This document shows positions 50,450 through 63,000 of a stretch of DNA of 64,000 nt, in pieces; the first letter of the stretch is position 1; every line of letters begins with the position of its first letter. Made by a program: the position numbers and the translations under genes. The DNA lies in NCBI GenBank assembly GCA_902729315.2, contig LR746273.1, positions 4,875,001-4,939,000 on the forward strand. The letters run 5' to 3'. Source of the stretch: Spirodela intermedia. Its lineage: Eukaryota > Streptophyta > Magnoliopsida > Alismatales > Araceae. The notes beneath the pieces are model-generated. The model was given only the letters and a program-made list of their open reading frames with translations, was not told the DNA's origin and did not search any database.

Positions 50450-50914
50450 AGCATAGGAGGAGCAGTATTACCAAAGACAAACCGGGAAAGGGAATAAATC
50501 ATACATAATTCAAGACAGAAAGTGGAAGTTTTCAGGTATACCTGCAACGTCTTGGTTGTCGTAGTTGCCTCTGTAGACAGTCCCATAGGTCCCACGGGCG
50601 ACCACATATCTTAGATTCAGCTTTGAGAGATCGATTTCCCAGTCTTCCCTCGGCCTCTGGGCCGCGCTCTTGTCTTTGGACCAAGCCTTGCTGAGACTCT
50701 TCTCCAGCTGCATATCCAAGTTCTTGAGGTCGATCTTGTCAGCTCTGAAGAACAGGTCCTTACCGCTGAGGCTCCTGAACCCCTTCGACTTGGAATGCAA
50801 ACCAGTCTCACCGGCACGGGTGACCACCGCATCTGCCCCTTCCCCCTGCTTCCCCTTCGATTCCATCTTCCCAGAATCAGCCCCCGTCCCAGCAGAATTG
50901 GCTCCCGAATCCAT
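47703..50914 (-). CDS. Raf-like protein kinase, MRK1-type (MAPKKK group C)
   Basis: Six exons on the minus strand: 50914-50542, 49341-49220, 49119-48911, 48771-48597, 48212-48078, 47909-47703, phases consistent, 406 residues. A unique N-terminus (about 1-55, Gly/Lys/Ser-rich) precedes [18 protein letters not shown]. The kinase domain starts near 103: glycine loop [11 protein letters not shown], catalytic Lys126 in [14 protein letters not shown] with Asp248, DFG at 266-268, and APE at 291-293. C-terminal landmarks RPEIPRCCP and [14 protein letters not shown], then a Cys/Phe ending GCFCF...RGP, identify the plant Raf-like subgroup of MRK1 (At3g63260, from memory). All catalytic residues are intact, so it should be an active Ser/Thr (possibly dual-specificity) cytosolic kinase. 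The first intron is 1.2 kb and holds a (CT)n tract at 50410-50446; intron 4 contains a 25-base A run. Confidence 0.95.
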
Positions 50915-51416
50915 CCAATCAGATCCTCTGTAGATACTACGACAGAGAAGCTGTAGGCATTATATGTTTTTCGCCATCATCTACCACCTTGCGGTGCGAG
51001 ATTTCAAGAAGGAGAGACGCGGGAACCGCTTCCCCCCCCCCCCTCCAAGAACCAGAGGATCGATCTTCCGAATCCGAGACCCCGCCCCCCGTCGTTCCTA
51101 CTCTCCTCCCGGTCCTTCAGCGAGAAGAAAGAGAGGAATCAACAAAGATTTTTGAGGAGGAAAGCAGGAGCTGTCCCCCGATCCGGGAAATAACCAGAGG
51201 CCAGAAATCCGACACCAAGGAATGAAAAATCAGAAGCGGAAGGGAATTGATGGAGGTGCCCCCTGCGGGGGAAGAATCAAGAGCGGGGAAGAGCACCGAA
51301 TGGTTGAAAAGCCTCTCCGAAGGGGAGGTGGAGAGGCAGAACCAGACGGAACCCCTCGAAAGGGGGAGAGAGATTATGCGGGAGATGGTGGACCCATAGT
51401 CGTTGACCGTGAAGGG

Positions 51417-51457
<41 letters not shown>

Positions 51458-51819
51458 TCCTCCTATCACCGGACGCCTCAGGTGTACCTTTCACACCGGC
51501 GAAAAGACGGGCGACGAGAAGGAGTGGGATGAAGGACAGCGGGTTATACGTCATCTCCGACATCATCTGCCCTCAATTCCACTCAGAGGGAGGTGAGAAA
51601 GAGAGAGAGAGAGAGAGAATTGGGGGGGGTGGTAATTGTGATGGCCTCCGCTCCTGTGATGGCCTCAATTCCATATGACTTCGTCGAAGGGTTGCCAATC
51701 AGAGCCCAAACCAAGAACCTAGCAGGGACATGCATATATTTATAGCGAGAGAGAGAGAGAGAAGCCAATTCCGGTCCGGAGTCGTTTGCGATGCTTCCGA
51801 GAAGCTAGAAGGCTTATAC

Positions 51820-51902
<83 letters not shown>

Positions 51903-52940
51903 CCAAATCCAGTGCAGGGTCGCTGGCGATGCTGGTATTCATCCTGGTCGTCCTCCTTCATCGCCATTACCATCGACGATCCTCCTTCTCCAGGATCTCT
52001 GCTCTGTCTCCGCGTCCGTTACTCCCCCTTCCAGTCGCATCTCGATGGATGCCAACCATGACACCCTACCGCCGCCGTCGGCCGCGCCGCCACCCCGACA
52101 CCGGCGGCGGGGAGGCCAGTTTATTCAACGAAGAAATTGATTTATCGGATTTCTTTTTATCGATATAAGGAAAATCGAAGGCCCGGTCAACGGGAGGTAA
52201 CGGAGAGGTCAATCTTGGGGACCTATTTTCCTCATAAAAAAATGGCATAATTAATCACTTCTCCTGGAGACCCGCCGACCACGAAGCGCCCTCCATTTCT
52301 TGCCGGACAGCATTTTCCTCACCGTTGACTCCACCTCCTGTTCCAATTATTTCACATTAAATATTGTACTTAATGACGATTTAATCACAGGATCTCACCA
52401 GCTGACAATTGAATCATCTGAGAAATATTCCGCATCTTTGACGCGCATGGTTGACCGGGAATCCAGTGAGTAAAAAGAAAAAATACTTCACCACGCCGAT
52501 TGGCTTGAAATAGTGTCTACATCGTGAATAAATATTCTGGCACCGTGTTACAAAGCAATGACGACTTTAGAAAGTCAACGCCTGCAGAACAAAGAAGCCG
52601 TTGCTTCAAAGAAAGTTACCAAAGTGAGAGATTACGAGGGAAAGGTCCTTCAAGTCAGAGCCGGAGAGGAGTTCAGGGGTCAACTTGAAATGATCTCCAC
52701 AGAGCGTTCATTGACACCTCCAGCAAGCTTTACCCTTTGACTTTTTCACTTCCATGATCGGCATAGATTTTTCCATCTCAAATAAACATGCTATGCAGAT
52801 GAAGAATTAATGCCTCCATGAGACCCATTTTCAGTAGGGCGGAGTACCACTGAGCAGAAACCCAAAGGGCACCTGGGAGAAGACAGTGGCTGTGTTATTG
52901 CTCATTGCTAATTTGACTTTGTTCTTCACTCATCTAGATG
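50915..52940 (-). other. Leader and promoter of the kinase gene plus spacer
   Basis: GA tracts at 51419-51452, 51600-51619, (TA)n at 51810-51838 directly joined to GA at 51838-51899. Frames such as 51730-52140 code only repeats of Arg-Glu. The 52558-52740 frame (60 residues) has no recognised domain. Confidence 0.5.
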
Positions 52941-52949
52941 ACATAGATG

Positions 52950-52953
<4 letters not shown>

Positions 52954-53000
<47 letters not shown>
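52954..53000 (+). repeat. (GA)n microsatellite
   Basis: About 22 GA units preceded by GATA motifs. Confidence 0.95.
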
Positions 53001-53001
<1 letters not shown>

Positions 53002-53002
<1 letters not shown>

Positions 53003-53086
53003 CAAGGCCCAGTTCTTAAGAAGTCAAAGGTCAACAAAGAGGCCCAGCTTCACCGGACTGGGCCTTCTGGGCCGCACCCTCTGGTC
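53002..53086 (+). promoter_or_regulatory. TGGGCC (site II) cluster
   Basis: AGGCCCAG, AGGCCCAG, ACTGGGCC and CTGGGCCG occur within about 80 bp, just right of the GA tract. It could drive a transcript to the right (plus) or serve a gene to the left; no target is proven. Confidence 0.4.
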
Positions 53087-53207
53087 CCTGATCTATCCCG
53101 TACAGTTCTGTTCTACCCGAGAAATGGCAACTCAAACGCCCTTGTTGCCCTGGAACATAACATTTTCTTCGACTATAATGCTTTCTTTTCCGTGTTCTGT
53201 CCAGGTT

Positions 53208-53791
53208 CTAGTTTTCTACCGATTTTTCAGGGAGATTCAAGCCAAATCTGCTATTTTCTCCAATGAAATCAGGGTTGGATGAACTGGAGGAAGTTCCTGC
53301 AAGAGGATCCAAAAAACGACGGTCTCGAGTGTTCTATCTGATCAAAGCAATAAATAGCAGATTATCACGACAATATTCTACCGATTTTAATCTATTCTAT
53401 GGTGCAGGAAAGAAATTAATAGAGAAGACATACAATCTGAAGCAGAAAAAAGTCAAATATCATATAATATTTCATAGTTCATGCAGTGACCTTCAATCAT
53501 GGATCCCTTTCTCCCTCTCTCTCCCTCTCTGCACCAGAATGAAATGTAGGATTTCATCTGCGGGCAACTGTGCGCATTATCAGCTTCCAAAGAGATGATG
53601 TGAAATGCTGGCCTCTGAATAAAAGGGGAGAAAGCGTATATCATCATTAAAGCTGATCTCATGAACTTTCCCCACTGTTTATATGGAGGATAGAATACTC
53701 GGATTAATATGAGGCCGAGAATCTAACAGAAATAATTCCCCCCGCGCTGTCGAGAACTTACATTCTCTTCAGTGAAGCCTGCGGTTCGCAT
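53208..53791 (-). CDS. Doubtful small spliced gene
   Basis: Minus-strand segments 53791-53762, 53614-53491 and 53296-53208 join in frame through GT-AG borders to about 80 residues beginning MRTAGFTEEN and ending LPEKSVEN. The first donor is an ideal GTAAGT, acceptors have pyrimidine tracts (TTTTATTCAG, CCTCTTGCAG), and the phases 0, 1 and 2 add up. The first segment is open upstream as far as an acceptor at 53936, allowing a longer variant of 58 codons. No homologue comes to mind, the middle exon contains a low-complexity Arg/Gly/Glu stretch from a CT tract, and a plus-strand frame of 111 codons (53263-53598) overlaps it. The strand and the reality of the gene are both uncertain. Upstream DNA at 54417-54620 is rich in site II motifs. 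Confidence 0.22.
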
Positions 53792-54299
53792 ATAGTTGAT
53801 GATTTTCGTATATGCAAGAGACGAAGGGAAGGAGTACGCACAAATTTCTAGGTCATGGAGAAGGAAATGAACCGACGATCTTGAGGCGTGTGAACTCCTC
53901 GGTGGTACGACTGAAACCCTAAACTTCGAATTGACCTGTAAAAATGATCTTCCTCGTCAGAAAGAGAGAAGAAAATCAGGGACAGAGCAGATCGCAGTAT
54001 CTTCGATGGAAATCACCGGCGAGAACAAAAAGCTTATGATGTAGGACGACGAGAGAAAGATCATGCTCGACAGGCCGAGACGAGAAGAATCGCTTCCCTC
54101 GACGATAAGTATCCTCGTCGACAATCTCGGCGATAGCGAATCGACGAAAAAGCGACGGTGACCGGGGGTTGCCGATGTCAATCACGACGAACCCATCAAG
54201 AAAGTTGACGGGGATTTTGGTTTCACTGTGGGGCCCACGAGCCACGTCATTAAATATCGAATAGATTTTAGACATCAATGAGCCGGATTAGCAACTCAC

Positions 54300-54750
54300 T
54301 AACTGAAGCCCGGCCCCCCTCCTGAAAAGCCGGGGTGGCAGGCCGGATTTTGGAGAAAGCATGGGACCGGGCCCGGGCCCGAGACCAGTCCTCTGGCCAT
54401 CTCCGGGTCGGAAGAAAGATTATTGGAGATGTGCCCTTGGAGGCCTATGTTGGGCCCCATTGGGCCTTGATGGATTAGTCACGTCTGGGCCACTAGAACT
54501 GTTTTCTGGGTCCCCTGGCCAGCTTTAATCTCTGGCACAGCAGCACCCTGACAGGGGCAGCCACTCAAGGGGGAAAATCAATAGGCCCATAAAGCCCAAA
54601 TTAATTCCTGCCGAGCCCTGCTGAATGTAAAATAAATACCCTGATGGAATTCAGGGGGGGAGGAATTAATGTGGGGACGTGACCTGCTAAAAAAATGGGC
54701 CCGAGATAATTTCCGCGGGCCGGGCCGGGGGAGATAAGCCCGGCCCGCTG
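54300..54750 (-). promoter_or_regulatory. GGGCC-rich promoter-like region
   Basis: Many TGGGCC/TGGGCCCC/GGCCCA elements occur near 54449-54480, 54487-54493, 54583-54600 and 54696-54730. The position fits the promoter of a minus-strand transcript running left, such as the doubtful small gene at 53.2-53.9 kb. Confidence 0.4.
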
Positions 54751-55079
54751 AAACTTCCACATAGAGAGCAAAAGGGAAAACCCAGAGGCACTGGAGAAGC
54801 ATTTCACGAGGAATTAAGCACGAACAGGGAAGAACTCCGCCGGGCGCCGCCTCTGGATCGTAGCTGTTGGCGGGGGAGCAGGCAAAAAACCACCACCTCA
54901 ACATCACCTCCGTCCTCTCCGATCAAAACTTGCCGCCCCCACCAGACCCAACCCCAGAAAAAAAAGGGAAAAAAATTGTATAAAAAAGGAAAATTTGAAG
55001 AGGATGGAAGTACAAGGATGAGGGGGGGGATGTTCCATCCATGGCGGTCGCAGGAGAAAACCCGCCGCTGGTTCAGGAG

Positions 55080-56078
55080 CTAGTGGTCGGATGAGAACTC
55101 GCCGGCGCTCTCATCGGACAGCATCCCCTTGTACCGGCATTCCTGGCTGCAGAACGCCTTGTCACCCCTGAAGAATCAATCGAGCACGAATTCCCTGATT
55201 ATGGCGGGCAGATTATCCCCAGAATCGATCTTTCATCCGTGAATGAGATCATGCGAAGAAAAAGCGGCCATCTATAATTCTTGTCAGATGATGGAGAAAT
55301 TCGATCGCAGACGTTACCTGTACATGAAGGTGTCGTTCCCCTGGGCGAGGCCCTTCTTGCAGGAATGGCAGAAGCTCAGGAAGGTTGCCTTCCCCTGTGA
55401 TGCAACGAGGAGGTCGTCGCAGGAGCTCTCCACAATGTAGTCGTCGAAGATATGCGTCATCCTGGGGTTGGGCCCGTGGGTGATCACGCAGGTGTAGTCT
55501 TCTGAGAGCTCCATGCCGGCCGTGGAGATGGAACCGGTGATGACGCGGGGGGAGGAAGAAGACTCCGAGGCCAGGGTGTTCCCGGAAGCCATGGGGGATT
55601 TCCAGCTCGGGGAGAAGGAACTCAGCAGGGATTCCTTGGTTTTGATCCCGAATTCTATTGGAGAAGAGGAGGATTCAGGGAAGGTGTGCAAGGATGGGAT
55701 CTGAATCTTCAGCTGCGATCCGAGCAAGATCCGCCTGCTCTTCTCCTCACTGAGGGCGTCCACGATGGCCAGACCGATCCCAGAGGGAGGAGGGGCGGCG
55801 ATGGAACCGGAGGTCGGTTTAATGGAGTTTCGATCTGAAAGCAGGGAGATCGCGGAAGATGAGAAGCTCTTGGCCTCGAGGATCGAGGTAGGACTCATGG
55901 CGGCTTCGGAGTCTGTGAAGCTCTTCCCAGAGAGGCCTCCGATGTAGAGACGAGGGGAGAGGAAGAGGGAGGACGATGATGCAGTCGGTCTGCTGCATCT
56001 GGCGGTGGGAGACGGGAGGTGGTGGTCGGCCATCAGGACCTTCTTCCCGCCGACTGCTCCCGATCTCTTCCTCAGCAT
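55080..56078 (-). CDS. FCS-like zinc finger (FLZ) protein, MARD1/FLZ8-9 type
   Basis: Exons 56078-55318 and 55167-55080 join across a 150 bp GT-AG intron to give 282 residues. The start ATG (MLRKRSGAVGG) follows a 94 bp 5'UTR intron (donor at 56180, acceptor at 56087). A conserved SPTSILE motif lies near 67-73, the Ser/Pro-rich middle is disordered, and the FLZ domain at about 235-275 has CHSCKKGL, then FMYRGDKAFCSQECR, which supplies the four zinc-binding Cys. The intron splits the FLZ domain at the Arg codon, the usual place for the family. The N-terminus and SPTSILE recall Arabidopsis MARD1 (FLZ9), linked to ABA-controlled dormancy (from memory). FLZ proteins bind SnRK1 subunits and are expressed in response to sugar and ABA; no direct regulatory site is proven here. 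Confidence 0.9.
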
Positions 56079-57120
56079 AGATGAACCTGGTGGAAATCCA
56101 AGCATGGATGTCAATCTTGGAGCCATCCATTGTACGAGAATGAGATCGGTACGGCGAGAAAACCAGAGGCCCGATCTCACCTCGAAGGGATCAGAAGAGC
56201 GCGACGATGCCTTCGTTTCCGCTAGAACCTCAGCGCAACAGAGCTCTGAGAGTAGATGGATTGGTAGTTTTCTAATCCATCTGAAGAGGAACGCAGTTCT
56301 GAATCAAGAACAGGTGGTCCTCACATTCCAGAGTCCTTCAGGTGGAGACGATCGATCCCGTACTTGCACAGAAGTACACTCCCACAAGGGGAAAATCCGG
56401 ATCGAAAGGATGAAAAATCACCACAGATCAAATCCAGAGTCCGAAAGAAGAGCTTTCTTTCCCGATCAAGCAAAGTGGAAGAGAACGGGAGCGGACGCTA
56501 CCACACCTCCCAGAAACATTTGAGCAGAAAAACAGAACACATCACGCAGAAGAGGCGGGAGAAACCAGAGGGGATTCCAGGGGCTCGGATCAACGCACCA
56601 GCGCCAAACCACCACCCGGAAACCCTAGGCATCCAGCCAACCAAGAGGATCAGCGCTCTGCTCCCCTCTCCTCTGGACTCTTTCCCGGTGGCTCCTTAAG
56701 ATCGGTGTACAATCTGTGTTATATTGACAGTCCGCTTCAATAAATGGTACCTCCGAGATCACCGCAGACTCCCAGGTCTCCCATTAGTTTATCAAGAGCA
56801 AGAGCGAGAGTCTGCTTGAGCAGAGCAGAGAGAGAGAGAGAGAGGAAAAAGAAGGAAACGACGAATCAGAGAAGATGACGACTTGGGGGGGGGGGGAGGG
56901 GCGGAGGAGGTGGCGAAGGCCTCCGCTGATTCGAAGAAACGCTTGGGAATCCAACCCCCACCCCTCCCCAGTAATATAACCAGCAGCCCCGAGGTTAGAG
57001 AGAGAGAGTATAGAGAGAGGGACACAGCGTAGAGAGAGAGAGAGAGTGACGTAGAGGTAGAGAGAGAAATAGAGGTACAGGAGAATTGGTACTGTCGTTA
57101 AGCGCCCGGGGGGGGAGGCG
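56079..57120 (-). other. 5' UTR, UTR intron and promoter of the FLZ gene
   Basis: The non-coding exon ends at 56181; the rest upstream contains no homologous frame. GA tracts occur at 56825-56844 and around 56997-57066, and a run of 12 G at 56885-56896. On the FLZ transcript strand these are CT and C tracts of a probable leader. Confidence 0.45.
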
Positions 57121-57700
57121 TCTCACTCTCTCTCTCTCTCTCTCTCCCCATCACTCTTCTCCCTGCGGGGGGAAGACACCTTCGTCTTCACGGTTGGACG
57201 GCTAATCAGAGCGGGCGGTTCTCCTGTGCAGATAAGACAAGCGGGGTCCCCATCGGGCCCCGGGCGATCCAACGGCTCAGATCACCCCTCTCGGCCCACA
57301 CGGCGCCCTCCCTAGCGTCCGCTGTACGTATCCTCTTGTCCCACCTATAAATAGTAAATTAAATATTGCAATTTTCTTAATTTCGAATATAAATGTACCC
57401 AACCCCCTTCTCTCTCGTGCGGATGCGCGTGCATAGGAATCTGAGGCTTCCACGTGGCGTTCCAGATGCTCCCCACGAGAGCTGAGAAGCGCGGTGGCGT
57501 GAGAATAGCAGGGGAGAGACCGGCGATAGTTCTCGCCGCGGGGAGTGCGTAGGGAAGGAAGAAAGAGGGATGCCGTTTACTTCCACGCCATTTCCTTATT
57601 GCCGTTCTCCAATAATTGTTCTACGGATTGAGGGAGGGGGGCCGACAAGGCCCATTATTCCTCCCATCAAGAGACCGTTGGCCCGACGGCCCCTGGTCTT
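57121..57700. other. GC-rich flank with CT tract
   Basis: A CT tract at 57127-57147 and GGGCC-type motifs at 57255-57300; a CACGTGG G-box/ABRE at about 57450. No gene seen. Confidence 0.4.
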
Positions 57701-60700
57701 CTGGGATGTACAATGGGTCCCACTGTTTTTAAATCTGATAATTATTTAATACTAAAACTTGGATAAGAAATTTTTGGATTCACCCTATGCGCTACCCTCG
57801 CTAGGGCTCTTGGGGGGGGTTGAGGAAAAGAAGGCCATTTGTGTAGTAAGCCTTTGGTTAAACCATAGTTAAGCTAACTCAATATCCACATCCTAATGTA
57901 GTGCCAAGAAATGAGTCCACGACTTATTAACCCAATTATAATAATGGATTTGCCATTTTTAGCAAAGAGTTGGGATCTAAGTTGACTCATGGGAAGGGGT
58001 TTGTGTCTTGATTTAATATGTTTTATAATGCATATACTTTTCAATCTGATGTATGTGTATATATATATCTCAAGAAATAGTGCTCAACTTGGGTGGTTTT
58101 AGTGCCCCTCTCTCTACTAGGGGATTGGAGGAGTTGCAACTAATAGAAGGGACTAACCCATGGTTGAGTTAGTGATCTAAGCCAACAACCCAGCCAACAA
58201 GTCATGGATTTATTAAATAGGAGATGATTGATTGATTGTTAGGATGACAACATATTGACTATAAAATGAGGGTGGAAGAGCTTTGTGGTCAAAGTTTAGG
58301 GAACATGGTGACATCATCATCATGGGCCCAGCAAACAATTCTAAGTAAAATGCAAGTGGAGCAACTAGTGGATCTCTTTCAGTAAGGCTATTATGTCACT
58401 CTCACCTAGAGGAAGCACATTACTAAAAGGCTGGTTGCACTTGTATGGAATGCTGAATAAGGTTTTATGCATAGATTCAAGATGTTCTACCTCCAAAGTA
58501 GGACGGTAATCTTGGCTTATAATTGCTATTACATGAGAGTGGGTTTGTTATCCCACTGTAGATCATGGGCTTGATGACAACATTGATTTGACTGAAACCT
58601 AATTGATCTCAAGTTAAAAAAAAAAGAGGGAATGAGGGAGATAGATTTTTTTTACCTTGCATCATTTCTTCGTGAGTTCCTCATATGCAATTAGGTCTTT
58701 ATGTTTAATGGACCTCAGATTCTTAGGGTAAGAATATGAAAAGGGTTTTTGTTAGTCAAGCACAATTGATGGTCCCCTACATGGCCCACAAAGTATTTGA
58801 TTGATGGATACTACAAGACCATATCAAACAATGATATAAGGTATATGGGTAAGAAGTAGAAAGAGGGAGAAGGGGGTGGATTGGCCCACCCTCTTGCTAA
58901 AAACCATGAAAAAAAGACAAAGACAAAGGACCCCACTTCCACATGCCCTCCTTTACCCTTGCTTTATCATGTAAGCTTTAGAAAGTCCATTAAATCTATA
59001 CAGAAAAGTCCAGAAAATGGGCCCCAAGATGTAGCCCCCACAATAATAAAACTTTGCCTATGGAGAATTTATTGAGAAGGATTTATGGATACTACTTTTG
59101 CCTTTAATGATTAACTTTCTCATTGTTTTGATGAACTTTATGGGAATCTTACCTATTAGCTTTATAATGGAACCTTTGCATTTAACTTGGTTCAATGATT
59201 TCATGGTTCCCTTGGAGTTATCTCCCTTTTATCCCATCCAATCAATTCCCTTAGAATGCTTGTGATGCCTTGCTTTCAAGAACATGGAATATGTTGAACA
59301 AAAAGGGTGAGCTCATGTGTGAAAGACACTCTACCTAATTCAAGTTATGTTATTTCCATTCAAAAATAATTTATAAAATGAGAAAAAATATCATAATATC
59401 TTTATCACTGGTTTTGTGGGAATAAAACCAGGGGGAGGGGCATTGAATTTAGGTACCATCCATTTTCTTCCATGATTTTTTTAATTTAGCAAAAGAAAAT
59501 GAAGATGACACATCAGCATCTAGATGGGTCTTCATCATCTAGCATTTACTCACAACTTTAATAGTTGATAAAATTTCCATCCACACATCATATAAATGCA
59601 TTGATCTCGATGCAAAGAAATGACTCAAGAAGTCTCCCTCCCTTTTGGGTCATTGATTTTGATTAGGAGATGATGCCATGGTGTCATAGCAACATTCATG
59701 GTTAGCAACATACCATCTATGATGAATAAAGGTGGATTTGAATCTTTTCTAGAGTCAATGGGTCAAAATAAAGTGTTATATGGATGAAAGTGCGTTGCTT
59801 ATACCATTTAATAAGGGAACTCAAACCTCTTTGGGTCATCTTATCACTCCTTCACTACTGATAATTTCTCAGCAATCATATATATATATATACACTACCA
59901 TACAACTACATAATTTCTCATTGCTGATAATTGAAACATTCTGATTTTTTATGACACCTTGATGGTTCAATTGATATTTAAATCCAAATGGCCAAATTAG
60001 GGAAAACCATGTGCCAAATGAGCAATGGTTTAGTACCTAATTGATGATTTTTTTTAATTTTTTTCTTGCTTCCATTATTTTTGTGATTTGATGGGTGCAA
60101 TATGTTTATAGATTTGCTTCCATCATTTGATGTTAGTATCATTTATGGCAGTGATGTTTATACATTTGCCACCTGAGTGTGGTGTATTTCCTGTTCACAT
60201 CACATATTTAAAAAATATGCTTGAATTGACTAATGTTTTCTCAAGTTTTCATGTTACTTAAGTTTTATGTAATTGTGGTTGATTTTTTAGTTTAATGTTC
60301 TTGTATAGTATTTTCCTTTATTTATTGATTTTTTTGACTTTGAAGTATCAACATACTTAAATTCCCCTCCTCCTCCTCCCCTATAATTCTTTCAAAATTA
60401 GAGAAACAATCCATTTGACTCCCTCACCTTGTGTGGTCTATTATTTGTGATATCTCCAATTTTGTATGAGCCAATAAAAAACTAAGGACAATTGTAAACA
60501 TCTAATAATGAAGGATTCTTTTTCATATTTGTTTTATTTTCACTGATTTTGTGTCAAAAATATGTGGACATGGTTCAATGATGGCTCCACAAGTGGAGGT
60601 CTAATTGAATGGTCCTGACTGAGTGGTCCACTTTTGACCATCTATTTGAGAGATATTTGAAAGGATGGTTGTTGTTATGGATTTTTCTCAAACCCCTCAA

Positions 60701-63000
60701 AATAAAAAATTTCTAATTTTTCTACATGTGAATTAGAGAATAAATCTTTATGAACCTCACTATAAGCTTATTAATTTATGCTCAAACATTAGATTTTTCA
60801 TTAATGACGGGGACATCTTTTCAATAATCATATTTTCATATATTTTGTTTTTCTCTTGTCATACAAGTTATTGCAACTTCCTAGAAATCTGTATGTATAT
60901 TATTTTCATTCTAAATACTTCAACACTATCTAGATATCATAAATATTAAAAATACTATTTTTGTATAGGCTTTAAATTAATGGTTTTTTATTTGGATGAG
61001 AGTTCTATTAAACAAAATATGATAAAACACCCATTACATCCCATCTTCCATCGAATAGCCCCATTTGGGGTTGAAAAACAATGTCAATGACCTCTTATTT
61101 CTCTCTATGTTTGTGTCAACAAGTTGGGTATAGATAGAACTTGGGAAAATATTTAGGTCAGATGTCTTTCACATGGCTCAACTTGATGGGAAAGAGAGAG
61201 ATAGAAAGAGATATAGATAGATAGAGTGAGATAGAGAGAGAGAGAGAGGGAGAGAGGAGAGGTGGATGGTCATGACACAACTTGTTTGATAAATTAAATT
61301 CTAGAGAAATGAGGTCATGCTAATAACAACGCATTACGATGATGATAAAATACTATTTTGATAGGCTACAATGATAATTTTTTCTATAGGGGCATAAAAT
61401 AAGCTTTTGACAAGGAAAAATTGCCATTTAGTGTTTGATAGAAATTTTGAGTGAAATGGGATCCACAATTAAGCATGTCATACACATGCTAGTCAATGTA
61501 CATAATATTTTCAGTACGTTTTTACAAGGAACCCACTAAGCTCTCATCCCCTTCAATATTTTTTCAGAAAATTCATTATTCCTTTCAATTATCTAGACAT
61601 TTGGCCATCTTACAAACTATCTAGTAAAAGCGTCTAAGTAACATTTCCACTTGGCAATATTTCAATGCCAGGGGTCAAGACTTGCTTTGGGTTCCCACCA
61701 TTACTGCTAATAACTTGGCTTAGATTCTGTTCACATTGATATAAAAGTGGAGAAGACTAGGAAAGATCTCACTGTTGATTGAGGGTAAATGTGGGGAAGA
61801 AGGAGGGGAAGCAGTTGGTCAGGCAACCATCTCACTCCACACCATTCTTCATTACTTTTCCTCTCTCCACACTTGTTGGGCAAGTTGGCAAATGCTCATG
61901 AATACCATCTCTCTCATGAAATCTAGGCCAGCTTGTGATGAAGACTCTCTCCAATCCATAGGGGCCACTTGTGAATGGTTCTTGAGCTTACCCCGGTTAG
62001 TAGTTTGACAACCAAAATATTGTCAAGATCTTTACCCATGATGGACTTAGATGGGATAGGTTCAAATGCTGCTTAGCTAAGTGGATAAGATGCTCAAGTA
62101 ACCCTCAAGCATTGAAAAATAGAAGCCCACTAAATTAAAAAAATGTATCTTTTAAAAAATGAAGATCAAGGCATTGACATTCACCAGTTGAACTTTTAAC
62201 ATGCTTGGAAAGTGAGAGTGAAGAAATTTAGTGATGTTCTATTGACATTTAATCCTTTGGTCTTTCAATAAATGGGGTTCTAAATGTTTTAAATGATAAC
62301 GATAATAATGGAATGGCATAATAGCTCATTCTGTCTTTTATGTATCAAGGAGCTATCACTCCTTTACTAAATTTATTTCCTTGTGAAAAAATAAAGACAT
62401 CAACTAAAGTAGGTTGTTTCATGCGTCATTATTTTTAATGGGCATAAGGCGTAAGTGGGCCTAATGGTTGATGCCAAGCCCAAAGTGTGTATTGCGAACT
62501 ACCCAAAGTGCGTGCCAGCCCATTAATCGAGCCGACGGCAGGAAATCTAAGCCCAATATTATATGATCCAAGGTCAATGGGGATGGTCAATCTGTGTGGA
62601 TGGTCCACTTCTCGCGAGCCATTTGGCAGCTTGAGATGCAGCCACGTAAACCCACATTAGCCCTGGCAAGAAATCGTGCGTTCCTCGTTCAGCAGTAAGG
62701 ATAATATGATAGATGACTTGGAAACCATTGCAATAATGTTACCCATCTAATGTACCAAGTTCTTCATATCTTGATGATTACTAAAGATTATTGCGGGTAA
62801 CATCAAATCGGAACTGACCCATCAAATCCTAAACAAGAAGAGAGAAATTCTCATTGTTCAAACAACATTTACAGAACTTGTGGAATTATTATTCTTTTAT
62901 TTATTTATTTATGTATTTATTTATTTTCCTGAAGATGGGTGGAGCCGTGAATGATGAAGTAGATGAGCCAGGCAGAACCCTCGGAGGAATCCCCGTCAGG
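57701..63000. other. Long AT-rich spacer
   Basis: More than 5 kb without a recognisable gene. Holds (GATA/GA)n at 61196-61260 and (TTTA)n at 62892-62928. Short frames (for example 58881-59075 and 61775-62008) have no domain. Old transposon remnants are likely but none has a diagnostic motif. Confidence 0.5.

Noticed and set aside
51730-52168. Open frames on both strands with Arg-Glu or Ser-Leu repeats
   Set aside because: Product of GA and TA microsatellites in the kinase upstream region; no domain outside the repeat.
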